Positions 32,015 through 38,465 of a stretch of DNA of 42,725 nucleotides are shown in pieces. The stretch lies in IMG/VR virus record IMGVR_UViG_3300005831_000074, positions 1-42,725 of that record; one strand, 5' to 3'. How positions within the stretch are numbered: the first letter of the stretch is position 1; each line of letters starts with the position of its first letter. The position numbers and the translations under genes are program-made. This DNA comes from a virus. Below the pieces are notes generated by a model that worked only from the letters and a program-made list of their open reading frames with translations, did no database searches and was not told where the DNA came from.

Positions 32015-32196
32015 ACGTTCATTGCGTTATAAATTGTTTTATTGAATTGTTTTTTAAAAAGTCTCTTAATCATTTTGGTTTGCAGTTTCCTCATTCCCTT
32101 ATACTGTTCAAAGGACATATCAGGTGGTCTTGCTACTAAAATATCTGCCCCTGAGAACAGTCCTTGTGCTACTGTCGGTTCGTGTTCTTTTTTCAT
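32011..32196 (-). CDS. Small basic protein, unknown
   Basis: A 61-residue protein with a conserved-looking centre (ILVARPPDMSFEQYKGMRKL) and a Lys/Arg-rich helical C-terminus (QTKMIKRLFKKQFNKTIYNA). The pattern occurs in small hypothetical proteins of Bacteroidota phages. A nucleic-acid-binding role is possible from charge alone. Overlaps its neighbours by four bases (ATGA). Confidence 0.6.
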   Translation of the reverse strand: MKKEHEPTVAQGLFSGADILVARPPDMSFEQYKGMRKLQTKMIKRLFKKQFNKTIYNAMNV

Positions 32197-32954
32197 CTTT
32201 CTAAACTGTTAAAGTCTCTTCTTACCTTTTCTGTTAATAAATCTTTGATTGCTCCCATTAAATCGTCATTGGAGAGGTTTCTTCTTCTGTCATCTGACAG
32301 ATAGCGGGAGAGTTTCTCTATAGCTGATGACACGTTGATACCTGCTCCGTGATTGTCGTCCATTCTGATCCAGAACGTGTCCACATAACCACCTCTGTCT
32401 TCAACGATTTCTTCGTTCATGTACTCAATGATACTAAATACAGCATCGCTCATGAGAGGGTCTCTTCTTTCTATTTCAGTCAGACCCTGTAGTATCTTAT
32501 ACATCCTAGTGGTGACCTTGAACTCCTTACGACTTTGTTTCTTTTTCTCACTATTGTCTTCCTTCACCCCGAAGAACGCTTCCATTACTTCCTTGTTTCC
32601 ATTCTCCATCCACGAATACAGGTCATCTAATTCAGCCTCGCTCATATCAAAATCAAGGATGTTATCAAGGTCTATGATTTTAATATCAGAGATATACCCA
32701 ACAACCATGTCAGAAGAAGTAAGCGTTTCGAGATACGTAGCACTTACTGTTTTGTTTTTAGTATCCGTCTTGTAAATCAACCTGTACGATCCCGTGTCTG
32801 TGTTCTGTATAGCCCTGTACAGTTTTTTTGGTTTAGGATGACCGCTTGATTCCTCTCTTCCAAGAATGTTAGCTCCCCAGTCAAATTTATTCACATACAG
32901 ATAAACAATCTTGGTGTTATGAATAGTGTCTTGTAATTCCATCGTTCTTCTCAT
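32193..32954 (-). CDS. Early-region protein, unknown
   Basis: A 253-residue charged protein. An N-terminal part rich in beta strands (TKIVYLYVNKFDWGANILGR) is followed by an acidic linker (DFDMSEAELDDLYSWMENG) and a helical C-terminal part (RMYKILQGLTEIERRD onward) with an Asp/Arg-rich end. No catalytic motif. It overlaps 32951-33646 by four bases, so the two proteins may act together. Confidence 0.55.
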   Translation of the reverse strand: MRRTMELQDTIHNTKIVYLYVNKFDWGANILGREESSGHPKPKKLYRAIQNTDTGSYRLIYKTDTKNKTVSATYLETLTSSDMVVGYISDIKIIDLDNILDFDMSEAELDDLYSWMENGNKEVMEAFFGVKEDNSEKKKQSRKEFKVTTRMYKILQGLTEIERRDPLMSDAVFSIIEYMNEEIVEDRGGYVDTFWIRMDDNHGAGINVSSAIEKLSRYLSDDRRRNLSNDDLMGAIKDLLTEKVRRDFNSLER

Positions 32955-33646
32955 GATTGTTGGTTACGTTGTTTCGCCATGACCATATCAATGGTAGATG
33001 TTTCTGTGTTGGAGAAGTCTTCCTCTGATATATCATTGCTTGTAAATGTCACTATGTCGTTTAACGGGGTTTCTCCGTTTTTGTTTTGAATTAGTAATAA
33101 AAGATTTTGTCTTGTTTCCTTTAATTCAACAAGTCGTGATCCCAGCTTAACAGCCTGTTCTGCCAGCTTGAAGGCAAGTTCTACGTCTATGAAGCTCTCC
33201 TTAGTAGAACTACCGTCTTGCTTCACTTTAACTATTTCTTTTCGGGTAGCCTCCATCTTGTCCATCTTCATCATCATATTGGCTTCCTGTATCTGTGCTT
33301 CGATGGCATCCAGACTAGCCTGATCGCTGTCGTACTGTATCTCTGTAAACTTGGCTATAGCCTTCTCTATGTTGGGTACTTTCTTATCCACAGCGTTTCT
33401 GCCGTTCTTGTCAAGTCTGCCACCCTCAAACTTGTAACCAGCTATTTCAGCAGCCTTCTGCCTCCTAACGGTTTCAGGTAGTGTTCTCAGTGGTGAGTCA
33501 GGGTCTCTGTCTGCCACTAGGCACACAAAGAACATCTGACGGGTAGTGAGGATGCTAAACTCGTGTATAGCATCAGCACCGGGATTAACCACGAAGAACT
33601 CCTTTTCGGGAGCGTCTTTAAATGTAGATAGTACTTTAAACAGCAT
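32951..33646 (-). CDS. Coiled-coil protein of the early region, unknown
   Basis: A 231-residue protein. Residues 1-60 form a small mixed domain (MLFKVLSTFKDAPEKEFFVV); about 85-200 is a long helical, heptad-rich stretch with Met/Lys clusters (ANMMMKMDKMEATRKEIV and LAFKLAEQAVKLGSRLVELK); the end is acidic and Ser/Thr-rich. Suggests an oligomeric scaffold or replication accessory factor, without homologues I can name. Its start overlaps the end of the small gene 33636-33776. Confidence 0.55.
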   Translation of the reverse strand: MLFKVLSTFKDAPEKEFFVVNPGADAIHEFSILTTRQMFFVCLVADRDPDSPLRTLPETVRRQKAAEIAGYKFEGGRLDKNGRNAVDKKVPNIEKAIAKFTEIQYDSDQASLDAIEAQIQEANMMMKMDKMEATRKEIVKVKQDGSSTKESFIDVELAFKLAEQAVKLGSRLVELKETRQNLLLLIQNKNGETPLNDIVTFTSNDISEEDFSNTETSTIDMVMAKQRNQQS

Positions 33647-33776
33647 TTAATTTGGTACAAACCTTTAAAAGTTTCTCTAAATACGGCAAAGTGTGATCTG
33701 AGAGTCTATCAAAATACTTCTCAGGATTTCCCTTTGTTAGTTCCAGTATTTGGCTTATTATCTTTGACTTTTTCAT
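33636..33776 (-). CDS. 46-residue helical protein, unknown, overlapping both neighbours
   Basis: An ATG at 33776 opens 46 codons (MKKSKIISQILELTKGNPEK, then YFDRLSDHTLPYLEKLLKV) ending in TAA at 33636. It overlaps the C-terminus of 33721-33933 by 56 bases in another frame, and the start of 32951-33646 by 11 bases. The sequence is a good amphipathic helix bundle pattern and fills an interval otherwise empty. Probably real. Confidence 0.5.
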   Translation of the reverse strand: MKKSKIISQILELTKGNPEKYFDRLSDHTLPYLEKLLKVCTKLNAV

Positions 33777-33933
33777 CGTACTCTAATTTTTTATATGTAT
33801 TCATTATCAGCATTTCTGTTTTCATTCCGTGCTTGGTGCTATCCAGCATTCTACGGAGGGCGGTTCTGATTATCATAATCTCATCCTGATACAGGCGTAT
33901 TCTGCCGTCCTTGCCTATCTTACCTTCCTTCAT
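33721..33933 (-). CDS. Small basic protein, unknown
   Basis: A 70-residue Lys/Arg/Met-rich protein (MKEGKIGKDGRIRLYQDEIM, helical centre IIRTALRRMLDSTKHGMKTE) ending in a disordered Asn/Thr/Lys tail. It starts inside the stop of 33930-34301 (ATGA). Its C-terminus overlaps the small gene 33636-33776. No function is recognised. Confidence 0.55.
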   Translation of the reverse strand: MKEGKIGKDGRIRLYQDEIMIIRTALRRMLDSTKHGMKTEMLIMNTYKKLEYDEKVKDNKPNTGTNKGKS

Positions 33934-34301
33934 AGCAATAACAGTGCCATAATCACACCACCTGCTACAATGAATACCTTTTGACGTTTCTGTTTGCTGA
34001 TCTCTTTTTTAGCAAGAGTCAGTTCTTCCTCCTTTAGTTTAACCATTTCGTTTTTTGTTTTAATAAGCCCTTCGTAAGATTCCTTATCCTTTAAGTATGT
34101 AGAAATGATTTTGTCTTTTTCAACAATCATTTGTGTATACAGAAACAATGTCTTATCTAAGTCTATTACCTGTAGCCTGAGCATATCAGCCTCATCCTTC
34201 TTCTCAAGGTAAAATCTTGCCACGTTATCTGGCAAGATCACCTGAGAATAAGCGCAAAAAGTAGTGGCGCTAAGAAGTAGAACTAAAAAATATTTTTTCA
34301 T
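33930..34301 (-). CDS. Exported coiled-coil protein with C-terminal TM, spanin-like
   Basis: A 123-residue protein. Residues 1-20 (MKKYFLVLLLSATTFCAYSQ) are a signal peptide with Cys16 in a weak lipobox-like setting (TTFC). Residues about 30-100 form a charged coiled coil (LYTQMIVEKDKIISTYLKDK). Residues 108-123 (KVFIVAGGVIMALLLL) form one transmembrane segment at the very end. Lipoprotein-type start plus C-terminal TM is the topology of a unimolecular spanin, which would fuse inner and outer membranes at lysis. The poor lipobox makes this tentative; an exported membrane tether is the alternative. Confidence 0.55.
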   Translation of the reverse strand: MKKYFLVLLLSATTFCAYSQVILPDNVARFYLEKKDEADMLRLQVIDLDKTLFLYTQMIVEKDKIISTYLKDKESYEGLIKTKNEMVKLKEEELTLAKKEISKQKRQKVFIVAGGVIMALLLL

Positions 34302-34674
34302 TTTTCAATGCTAATTTTTTTGTATTTTCAATCTTATCGACCACCCATCCAAGAAGGTAACACTGTGGTTCGTCATTACTAATGGAGTACTTGATACCTG
34401 CGTGGTCGAATATCCAGTTAACAGCGTGTAATGATTCGTGTGCTATGAAGCTGACTGTTGTGCGTGGTTTCATAACGATAAGTATTCTAAACCTGCCATC
34501 AGGAAGATAAAACTTATATGTGATGGCTGCTGTCTTTCGTAAATCGTGTTTTTCATCATCAAGGCGTACATCTGTTGTGTTTTCGATGAACTCTACTGAT
34601 TTCATAAATGAGTTAGTAACACAGACCCATAACTGTCCTCCGTAAATAGGTATCTTGTGTTTTTTTAGAATCAT
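34270..34674 (-). CDS. HExxH putative zinc metalloprotease
   Basis: A 134-residue protein. The zinc-binding helix is visible as FIAHESLHAVNW, with His79, Glu80 and His83; a downstream Glu102 in NDEPQCYLLGW is the likely third ligand. The N-terminal half is beta-rich (YKFYLPDGRFRILIVMK). Small phage proteins with HExxH and a later DE motif are common, but their targets are not known. Overlaps the start of 33930-34301 by 32 bases, unusually long here. It sits between spanin-like genes. Confidence 0.65.
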   Translation of the reverse strand: MILKKHKIPIYGGQLWVCVTNSFMKSVEFIENTTDVRLDDEKHDLRKTAAITYKFYLPDGRFRILIVMKPRTTVSFIAHESLHAVNWIFDHAGIKYSISNDEPQCYLLGWVVDKIENTKKLALKNEKIFFSSTS

Positions 34675-35012
34675 CGGTTGTTGTAGCCCTCTATCATTTT
34701 ATCCTGTAACTCTTTGTTAGTAAGTAAGTTATACTTACCCTTGATCTTCTTGATCTCGACTCTGGTTAGTGAATCGTGAGCAGATATACTCCTAACAAGA
34801 GTAGTAATGCTGTCAATCCTATGATTATAAAGCACCCGCTGTTGTTCGGATTCTCGAAGTCTCCGCTTGTATTCCAGTGTCTCTGAGTGATATTTCCGTT
34901 GAAGCTCATTGTGCAGTAGTTTTAAATTTTTAGTATAATAACCTCCAAACAAGGAACCGCCAATTACAATAATTAACAGCCCTATTATGATATAGTTTTT
35001 CACTTTTTCCAT
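34671..35012 (-). CDS. Rz-like i-spanin candidate
   Basis: A 113-residue protein: one N-terminal transmembrane segment (about 7-27, YIIIGLLIIVIGGSLFGGYY) and a long charged helical ectodomain (LRESEQQRVLYNHRIDSITT and on), ending without further TM. This is the layout of the inner-membrane spanin Rz. No nested outer-membrane lipoprotein (Rz1) is seen, but 33930-34301 next door could supply the outer-membrane side. Call is from topology only. Confidence 0.6.
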   Translation of the reverse strand: MEKVKNYIIIGLLIIVIGGSLFGGYYTKNLKLLHNELQRKYHSETLEYKRRLRESEQQRVLYNHRIDSITTLVRSISAHDSLTRVEIKKIKGKYNLLTNKELQDKMIEGYNNR

Positions 35013-35602
35013 TCTTCAAGTATTGTAGCAACTTTCTCATATAGCTGTTCTAACGTACCATCGTTAGTAATGGTTACATCAAAGTGCTTATAATTATCAA
35101 GAGCAGTCTCTGATGGGTGATAGCTGTTGTATTTAGAATCTCTTACCACCCTGATAAGCATACCACCCTTAGCCAATACTCTGTCAGCCTCGTTAGGAAA
35201 TCTCACATCTGTTATAATCCATTTAGAGGTATGGTAGTAATCAGCAAACATGGCATTTACCCATATATCCTTATGTATAACATCACGCATCGCCTCTGTG
35301 CCTATCTTCTGTAATAAATCTCTGTATGTCATGAGTCCCCATGCTTCAGGCATGAACTCAGCCTTAAACTCCTGATCCTCCCATTTAACAAGTGGTTCTC
35401 CTGTGAGGATGCTTGCTATCTGTTTTATCTTTGAGGCAAACTTCTTGATTTCAAAACCAGACCCATCCTCTAGCCACCACTCCTCATGAGGGTGAAGTGA
35501 ATCAACCAACAGAGGCTTAGGCCCCCGGCAATTAATCCACTGTATGATTTTACCAACAGTATCCTTTCCTGATCCAATCTTACCTGCAATTCCGTATATC
35601 AT
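35000..35602 (-). CDS. Deoxynucleoside monophosphate kinase
   Basis: A 200-residue P-loop kinase of the phage dNMP kinase family. The P-loop GKIGSGKDT is at residues 7-15, followed by LMTYRDLLQKIGTEAMRD (about 91-108), IWVNAMFADYY (nucleotide or lid region) and the family motif ITDVRFPNEAD (about 129-139), then an RVVRDS basic patch. It phosphorylates dNMPs to dNDPs for genome synthesis. It overlaps the i-spanin-like gene by 13 bases. Confident family match. Confidence 0.88.
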   Translation of the reverse strand: MIYGIAGKIGSGKDTVGKIIQWINCRGPKPLLVDSLHPHEEWWLEDGSGFEIKKFASKIKQIASILTGEPLVKWEDQEFKAEFMPEAWGLMTYRDLLQKIGTEAMRDVIHKDIWVNAMFADYYHTSKWIITDVRFPNEADRVLAKGGMLIRVVRDSKYNSYHPSETALDNYKHFDVTITNDGTLEQLYEKVATILEEWKK

Positions 35603-35844
35603 ATTAAAGTTGTTATAAAGTATCCTACTAATGTTCCAATCATTGCCCCTGTAGCATATACTACCCTGTCTGTTAGGTTAGAGAAGGCCATCTTCTTCAC
35701 GTTGAAAGTCCACAACATACTGATGGAGAAACCAGTGCATAACATTGGTATAACTGCACCCTTGCTGATAAACACTACGTTCATGGATATAAACGTAACT
35801 TGAAGGAACGAGGTTATAAATACAGACATTCTGTTTGAAATCAT
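35599..35844 (-). CDS. Small multi-pass membrane protein
   Basis: An 81-residue protein with about three hydrophobic segments: residues 7-26, 28-46 and 62-80 (VVYATGAMIGTLVGYFITTL), and a basic loop (NVKKMAFSNL). It could be a holin, superinfection-exclusion or membrane-anchoring protein. Overlaps both neighbours (ATGA). No family motif. Confidence 0.5.
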   Translation of the reverse strand: MISNRMSVFITSFLQVTFISMNVVFISKGAVIPMLCTGFSISMLWTFNVKKMAFSNLTDRVVYATGAMIGTLVGYFITTLI

Positions 35845-36020
35845 AATACCATTGTTATTAAAAGTGCAACTATGAACCCTGCCACAAATCCCACAACACC
35901 TACTCTCTTTGTATGGATTTCTGTTTCGTAGGCGATCAGCTCAAGAAGGTCTGAAATTTCTTTTTCTGTCAGGTACTCTTCTAGGTAATCCCTGATGAAT
36001 AACAGAACCTTTTCTCTCAT
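35841..36020 (-). CDS. 59-residue coiled-coil and TM protein, unknown
   Basis: The ATG at 36020 overlaps the stop of the upstream gene (ATGA) and opens 59 codons ending in TGA at 35841, which itself overlaps the next start. The N-terminal ~37 residues are a charged helix (LFIRDYLEEYLTEKEISDLL), the C-terminus one TM segment (VGVVGFVAGFIVALLITMVL). Small membrane protein of unknown role, possibly a lysis or anchoring factor. Confidence 0.6.
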   Translation of the reverse strand: MREKVLLFIRDYLEEYLTEKEISDLLELIAYETEIHTKRVGVVGFVAGFIVALLITMVL

Positions 36021-36190
36021 TTCAATAGTGTTGGTAAGGTTGTCTGTTCTAGCTCTTTTATTTTTTCCTCAATCTTTTTTTTCAGATTAACAGGTATTTC
36101 ATACCACAATAGTCCCCTACAGAAACCTGTGTAATCACCAAGCAACCTATTTGCCTCTAACTCTAGTTTGAACTGTTCATAGTTTTCCAT
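36017..36190 (-). CDS. Small helical protein, unknown
   Basis: The ATG at 36190 (MENYEQFKLELEANRLLGDY) is chosen over an in-frame upstream start at 36238, because the added residues look like non-coding sequence. The 57-residue product is a helix (1-20), a Gly/Trp-containing centre (TGFCRGLLWYEIPVNLKK) and a charged C-terminal helix. First gene after the non-coding region 36191-36848. Function unknown. Confidence 0.6.
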   Translation of the reverse strand: MENYEQFKLELEANRLLGDYTGFCRGLLWYEIPVNLKKKIEEKIKELEQTTLPTLLK

Positions 36191-36356
36191 AGTGTATATA
36201 TACGATACTATGCCTGAAAAGGTTACAGATATTTGCACTCACTTTGTTTTGCCCTGCACTTGTTTCTGTTTTGGGGGTGTTACCCCCTTTGTGCCGGGCT
36301 ATGCACTGTGTGTTAATTGTTGAGGGTGAGTAGGAAACAGGTTGAGGCAAAAAGCA

Positions 36357-36389
36357 AGTCAACCCCCTACCCCCTAGAGAAGGTTGACT
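36357..36389 (-). terminator. Strong hairpin, candidate terminator of the leader RNA
   Basis: AGTCAACC (36357-36364) and GGTTGACT (36382-36389) form a perfect eight-base stem around a 17-base loop. On the minus strand it is followed by TGCTTTTTG, on the plus strand by CTCTTTTCG, so it could stop transcription from either side. Its arms are also two of the GTTGAC repeats, so termination is not its only possible role. Confidence 0.45.
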
Positions 36390-36623
36390 CTTTTCGTACC
36401 ATATTGTTGTGTGGAGCCATGAGGTATCCAGTATATCGGCACATGGCGGGTAGCAAGTCACAAGGCCCATTTCCATGATTTTAAACGTTCCCCTTGAGTC
36501 GGGTTGACGATAATTGGTTGACCGCAGGGTTACGCGTCCTGCGTATTAAAGATTTGAAAAATTATCTTGGCGGGAAGACTGCTCCGGCCTCAGTGTTGCA
36601 ATTAAAGTCAACTTCCCCCTATC
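36357..36623. repeat. GTTGAC repeats, iteron-like
   Basis: Five copies of GTTGAC or its complement occur in 267 bases: 36357 (AGTCAACC), 36382 (GGTTGACT), 36502 and 36516 (GGTTGAC in direct repeat, 14 bases apart) and 36606 (AGTCAACTTCCCCC). Two flanking copies extend to AGTCAAC-N2-CCCCTA. Chance expectation for a hexamer in this length is well below one. Such iterons are typical of initiator-binding sites in origins; no initiator is identified. Confidence 0.4.
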
Positions 36624-36718
36624 TTGTATTCTGTGTGATAGGACTACTGGACTAAGATAAATTTGACCTCTGTTGTGGTCATGATCCACTCGTTTCTTTT
36701 TACAGAGATTATGTTTTG

Positions 36719-36817
36719 TAACTGAGAGGATGTGATAATCTCGCACATTGTTCCCCTCAGTTAGAGGCTCTCGCAATCACGCTTAAAGACTGGGTCTAAC
36801 AGTCATGAATAGAGCCT
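36719..36817 (-). ncRNA. Predicted structured RNA at the start of the non-coding transcript
   Basis: Two nested structures lie directly below the promoter-like site. First: AGGCTCT (36811-36817) pairs with AGAGCCT (read from 36771 to 36765) as a seven-base stem enclosing GACTG-TTAGACC-CAGTC, a five-base stem with a seven-base loop. Second: TAACTGAGGGG pairs with CCTCTCAGTTA (36753-36763 with 36719-36729, one G-U pair), enclosing an ATGTG/CACAT stem. The expected start site is near 36818, so the first stem begins at the transcript's 5' end. Looks like a structured leader or small RNA; not a canonical tRNA. Confidence 0.4.
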
Positions 36818-36825
36818 TACCTACT

Positions 36826-36845
36826 ACTATCAACTACCGTGCCAA
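36826..36845 (-). promoter_or_regulatory. GG-N10-GA promoter-like site before the non-coding region
   Basis: Minus strand TTGGCACGGTAGTTGATAGT. It keeps TTGGCACG-N4-TTGAT exactly, while the N4 differs (GTAG instead of ATAT), which supports true motif conservation over a chance repeat. It lies directly after the stop of 36849-37091 and points into the gene-poor region. Confidence 0.6.
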
Positions 36846-36848
36846 GTT

Positions 36849-37091
36849 TTAGTTAATCAGGTCTTCAATTACAAGTCCCTGATACTCAATTAGATCGTAA
36901 ATTCGTTCCATGACATGATCAAGCGTATGCTGGTCATATTTTTCATTATGGTCGATTTCTCGCTCTATTGACTTCTGTACTTCTCTCAATCCAAAGAGAA
37001 CAAGAGCCATATCTACAGACCGTACACAACGCATATGCGCCATGACATCGTCTGGATTGTTTAAATCAAAGGTTAAAGTTGCTGTTGCCAT
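36849..37091 (-). CDS. Small conserved phage protein, unknown
   Basis: An 80-residue protein of a type common in phages (MATATLTFDLNNPDDVMAHM followed by RCVRSVDMALVLFGLREVQK), with an acidic beta start and a helical remainder. Homologues are usually annotated as hypothetical and found among early genes. Start at 37091 is close behind 37094-37540. Stop lies next to promoter-like site 36826-36845. Function unknown. Confidence 0.65.
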   Translation of the reverse strand: MATATLTFDLNNPDDVMAHMRCVRSVDMALVLFGLREVQKSIEREIDHNEKYDQHTLDHVMERIYDLIEYQGLVIEDLIN

Positions 37092-37093
37092 TG

Positions 37094-37540
37094 TTATTGT
37101 TTTAAAAGTTTAACATCAAACCATATTCCCCTTCTTCGTACAGAACGATCAAACAGTAAGTCTCCTCTTTTCTTATATCTCTTGTTCATTGTATCCTGAA
37201 TTATCCACATCCCATCAATAGCAGAATCACCAGACACCAACTGTACTGTGTCGCCATAGTTTAGTTTTCCATTCCATCTTTTCAACATATCTCTGCTTAA
37301 AGCCATCCATCTTATTTTTTGTTTGCGGAGTTTAAGAGTGTCAATCTTCGCATTACTTGCGGTAATTAGAGGATCGTTGTCGCACTGTGCTACCACAGGA
37401 TTGTAGATAGTCAGTGTGTCCAGCAGGAATACGTCAGATGGTTCTGTTTTGGGTACTGTATATGTGTGTATTTCTGAATAAACATGATTATGTGGAAAAT
37501 ATATTACCAACAATAAAATAAGTAAAAATATTTTTTTCAT
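37094..37540 (-). CDS. Exported 3D/RlpA-like double-psi beta-barrel protein
   Basis: A 148-residue protein with a signal peptide (MKKIFLLILLLVIYFPHNHV, cleavage near YSEI). The mature part shows the order of 3D-domain or double-psi barrel proteins: DPLITASN, IRWMALSRDML, LNYGDTVQLVSG and MWIIQDTMNKRYKKRGDLLFD. These are related to lytic transglycosylase or murein-binding domains, with conserved Asp residues in the last segment. A cell-wall role at lysis or DNA entry is likely; activity is inferred. Placed next to an HNH-like gene with an ATGA overlap. Confidence 0.7.
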   Translation of the reverse strand: MKKIFLLILLLVIYFPHNHVYSEIHTYTVPKTEPSDVFLLDTLTIYNPVVAQCDNDPLITASNAKIDTLKLRKQKIRWMALSRDMLKRWNGKLNYGDTVQLVSGDSAIDGMWIIQDTMNKRYKKRGDLLFDRSVRRRGIWFDVKLLKQ

Positions 37541-37881
37541 AGGTTTAGTCGTTTCTCGTACCCAATAGGGTCAAACTTCCTTACAACATCCATGTACTCG
37601 TTATAGTTCCTCAACGTAGTGTCATTCGATTCCCACCTTGAATTAACATTATGTGTTGCCGGGAAGAAGTTTATTGGGTTCCAAATCAGCTCTGTCATGT
37701 GTAGTTCCTTGCATCTTTTCTGTGAAATGATATGGGAGCTGCATTCTGCTGCAACTCCCGTCTCTTCACATCTTGGGTGAGGCTCTCCCTCGTATCGGTC
37801 TCTATAAGCCCTTGACAGATTCTTGTCTATCGTTGCCTGTGTGACTCGCGCACCGTCCGAACAGTAATAATAAATTGACAT
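37537..37881 (-). CDS. HNH-like endonuclease
   Basis: A 114-residue protein. CEETGVAAECSSHIISQKRC (around residues 38-57) contains paired Cys and the SSHIIS strand-His pattern of HNH enzymes, followed by ELIWNPINFFPATHNVNSRW with the Asn and His/Asn ligands. The usual beta-beta-alpha-metal core is plausible. HNH genes next to packaging or replication modules may be free-standing homing enzymes. Catalytic residues are not all identifiable. Confidence 0.65.
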   Translation of the reverse strand: MSIYYYCSDGARVTQATIDKNLSRAYRDRYEGEPHPRCEETGVAAECSSHIISQKRCKELHMTELIWNPINFFPATHNVNSRWESNDTTLRNYNEYMDVVRKFDPIGYEKRLNL

Positions 37882-38465
37882 TAGTTAAAATGTGCTAGGT
37901 AAGATTTTATTAATTTATAGTAACTCCGTACTGTAGCAAGTGATACGTCTAATATTTTTGCTATCTCTCTCTTGTTATACCCCTGAATAGTGTATAAGTA
38001 GATATTAATATACAGGTTATATCTCTTTTTCTCAGCATACTCTCTTGGATGGAATTTACTAACCACTACAGGAGGCTTAAACGAAATCATCAACTCGTCC
38101 ATCTCCTTAGCAATCATAATATCCTCTGGTGTATCCTGTCTTGTCTTTATTATTACATCTGTTAATACAGCACCAGAAAGAAATGCCCCATGTCTTTCTT
38201 GATTGGGACTATCTTCTTCTTTTGATTGGTCTATAGAGGTATAATCAATGAAAATATTTCTATTTACAACTTTTCTTTTATTGATATAGTACCCCTTCCA
38301 TGTTAATTTAATAACTCGTATAACCCTGTTTATTGGTTCGTCAAACAAATCATCAGAGGTCTTCTCAAACCAATGTAACCAGCTATCATGCAATATATCT
38401 CTATAAAGTGTTTTGTCTAATTTATAGCAGTATGATCTCCCTTGGTTGTATACTTTAGTGTTCAT
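37881..38465 (-). CDS. Sigma-factor-like transcription protein
   Basis: A 194-residue protein with the layout of a small sigma factor. An N-terminal helical part (RDILHDSWLHWFEKTSDDLF, about 22-41, and NRVIRVIKLTWKGYYINK) resembles region 2. An acidic linker follows, then a C-terminal helix-turn-helix (about 160-187, QGYNKREIAKILDVSLATVR), typical of region 4. It lies in the early region and could direct late transcription from the GG-N10-GA sites. Such ECF-like phage proteins usually bind -35 elements and would be atypical readers of a -24/-12 sequence. Family call moderate, target unproven. Confidence 0.7.
   Translation of the reverse strand: MNTKVYNQGRSYCYKLDKTLYRDILHDSWLHWFEKTSDDLFDEPINRVIRVIKLTWKGYYINKRKVVNRNIFIDYTSIDQSKEEDSPNQERHGAFLSGAVLTDVIIKTRQDTPEDIMIAKEMDELMISFKPPVVVSKFHPREYAEKKRYNLYINIYLYTIQGYNKREIAKILDVSLATVRSYYKLIKSYLAHFN

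Larger units (their letters stand above)
36191..36848 (-). other. Gene-poor structured region: possible ncRNA and replication origin
   Basis: About 660 bases without a convincing gene in an otherwise fully packed genome. A promoter-like site (36826-36845) lies at its upstream end on the minus strand. Just below are strong hairpins (36719-36817), then five copies of GTTGAC or its complement (36357-36623), and further stems at 36523-36543 (CGCAGG/CCTGCG), 36357-36389 and 36273-36287 (GGGGGT/ACCCCC). Open frames of 99, 76 and 34 codons exist but have no protein-like pattern. A structured RNA, an origin of replication or both are possible. All roles are inferred. Confidence 0.5.

Noticed and set aside
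33926-33946. TGGCACTGTTATTGCTA, an even closer match to the sigma-54 consensus
   Set aside because: It encodes the C-terminal MALLLL of 33930-34301 and overlaps the next start codon, so it would not give a leader for that gene. Probably chance.
36177-36476. 99-codon open frame in the gene-poor region
   Set aside because: Composition is not protein-like, it runs through two perfect hairpins, and it overlaps the more convincing start of 36017-36190.
36644-36748. 34-codon frame beginning MCEIITSSQLQ
   Set aside because: Plausible peptide but unsupported by overlap with neighbours, and its start is inside a stem. Kept only as a remark.
36546-36776. 76-codon frame with a VDHDH-N-RGQI stretch recalling endonuclease VII
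   Set aside because: Only five to ten residues fit. The Cys ligands and the RGLLC part are missing in all frames, and the frame runs through strong RNA stems. Treated as non-coding.
36191-36848. Group I intron in the gene-poor region
   Set aside because: AGTCC-like words occur, but no P/Q/R/S core order and no split gene flanks it.
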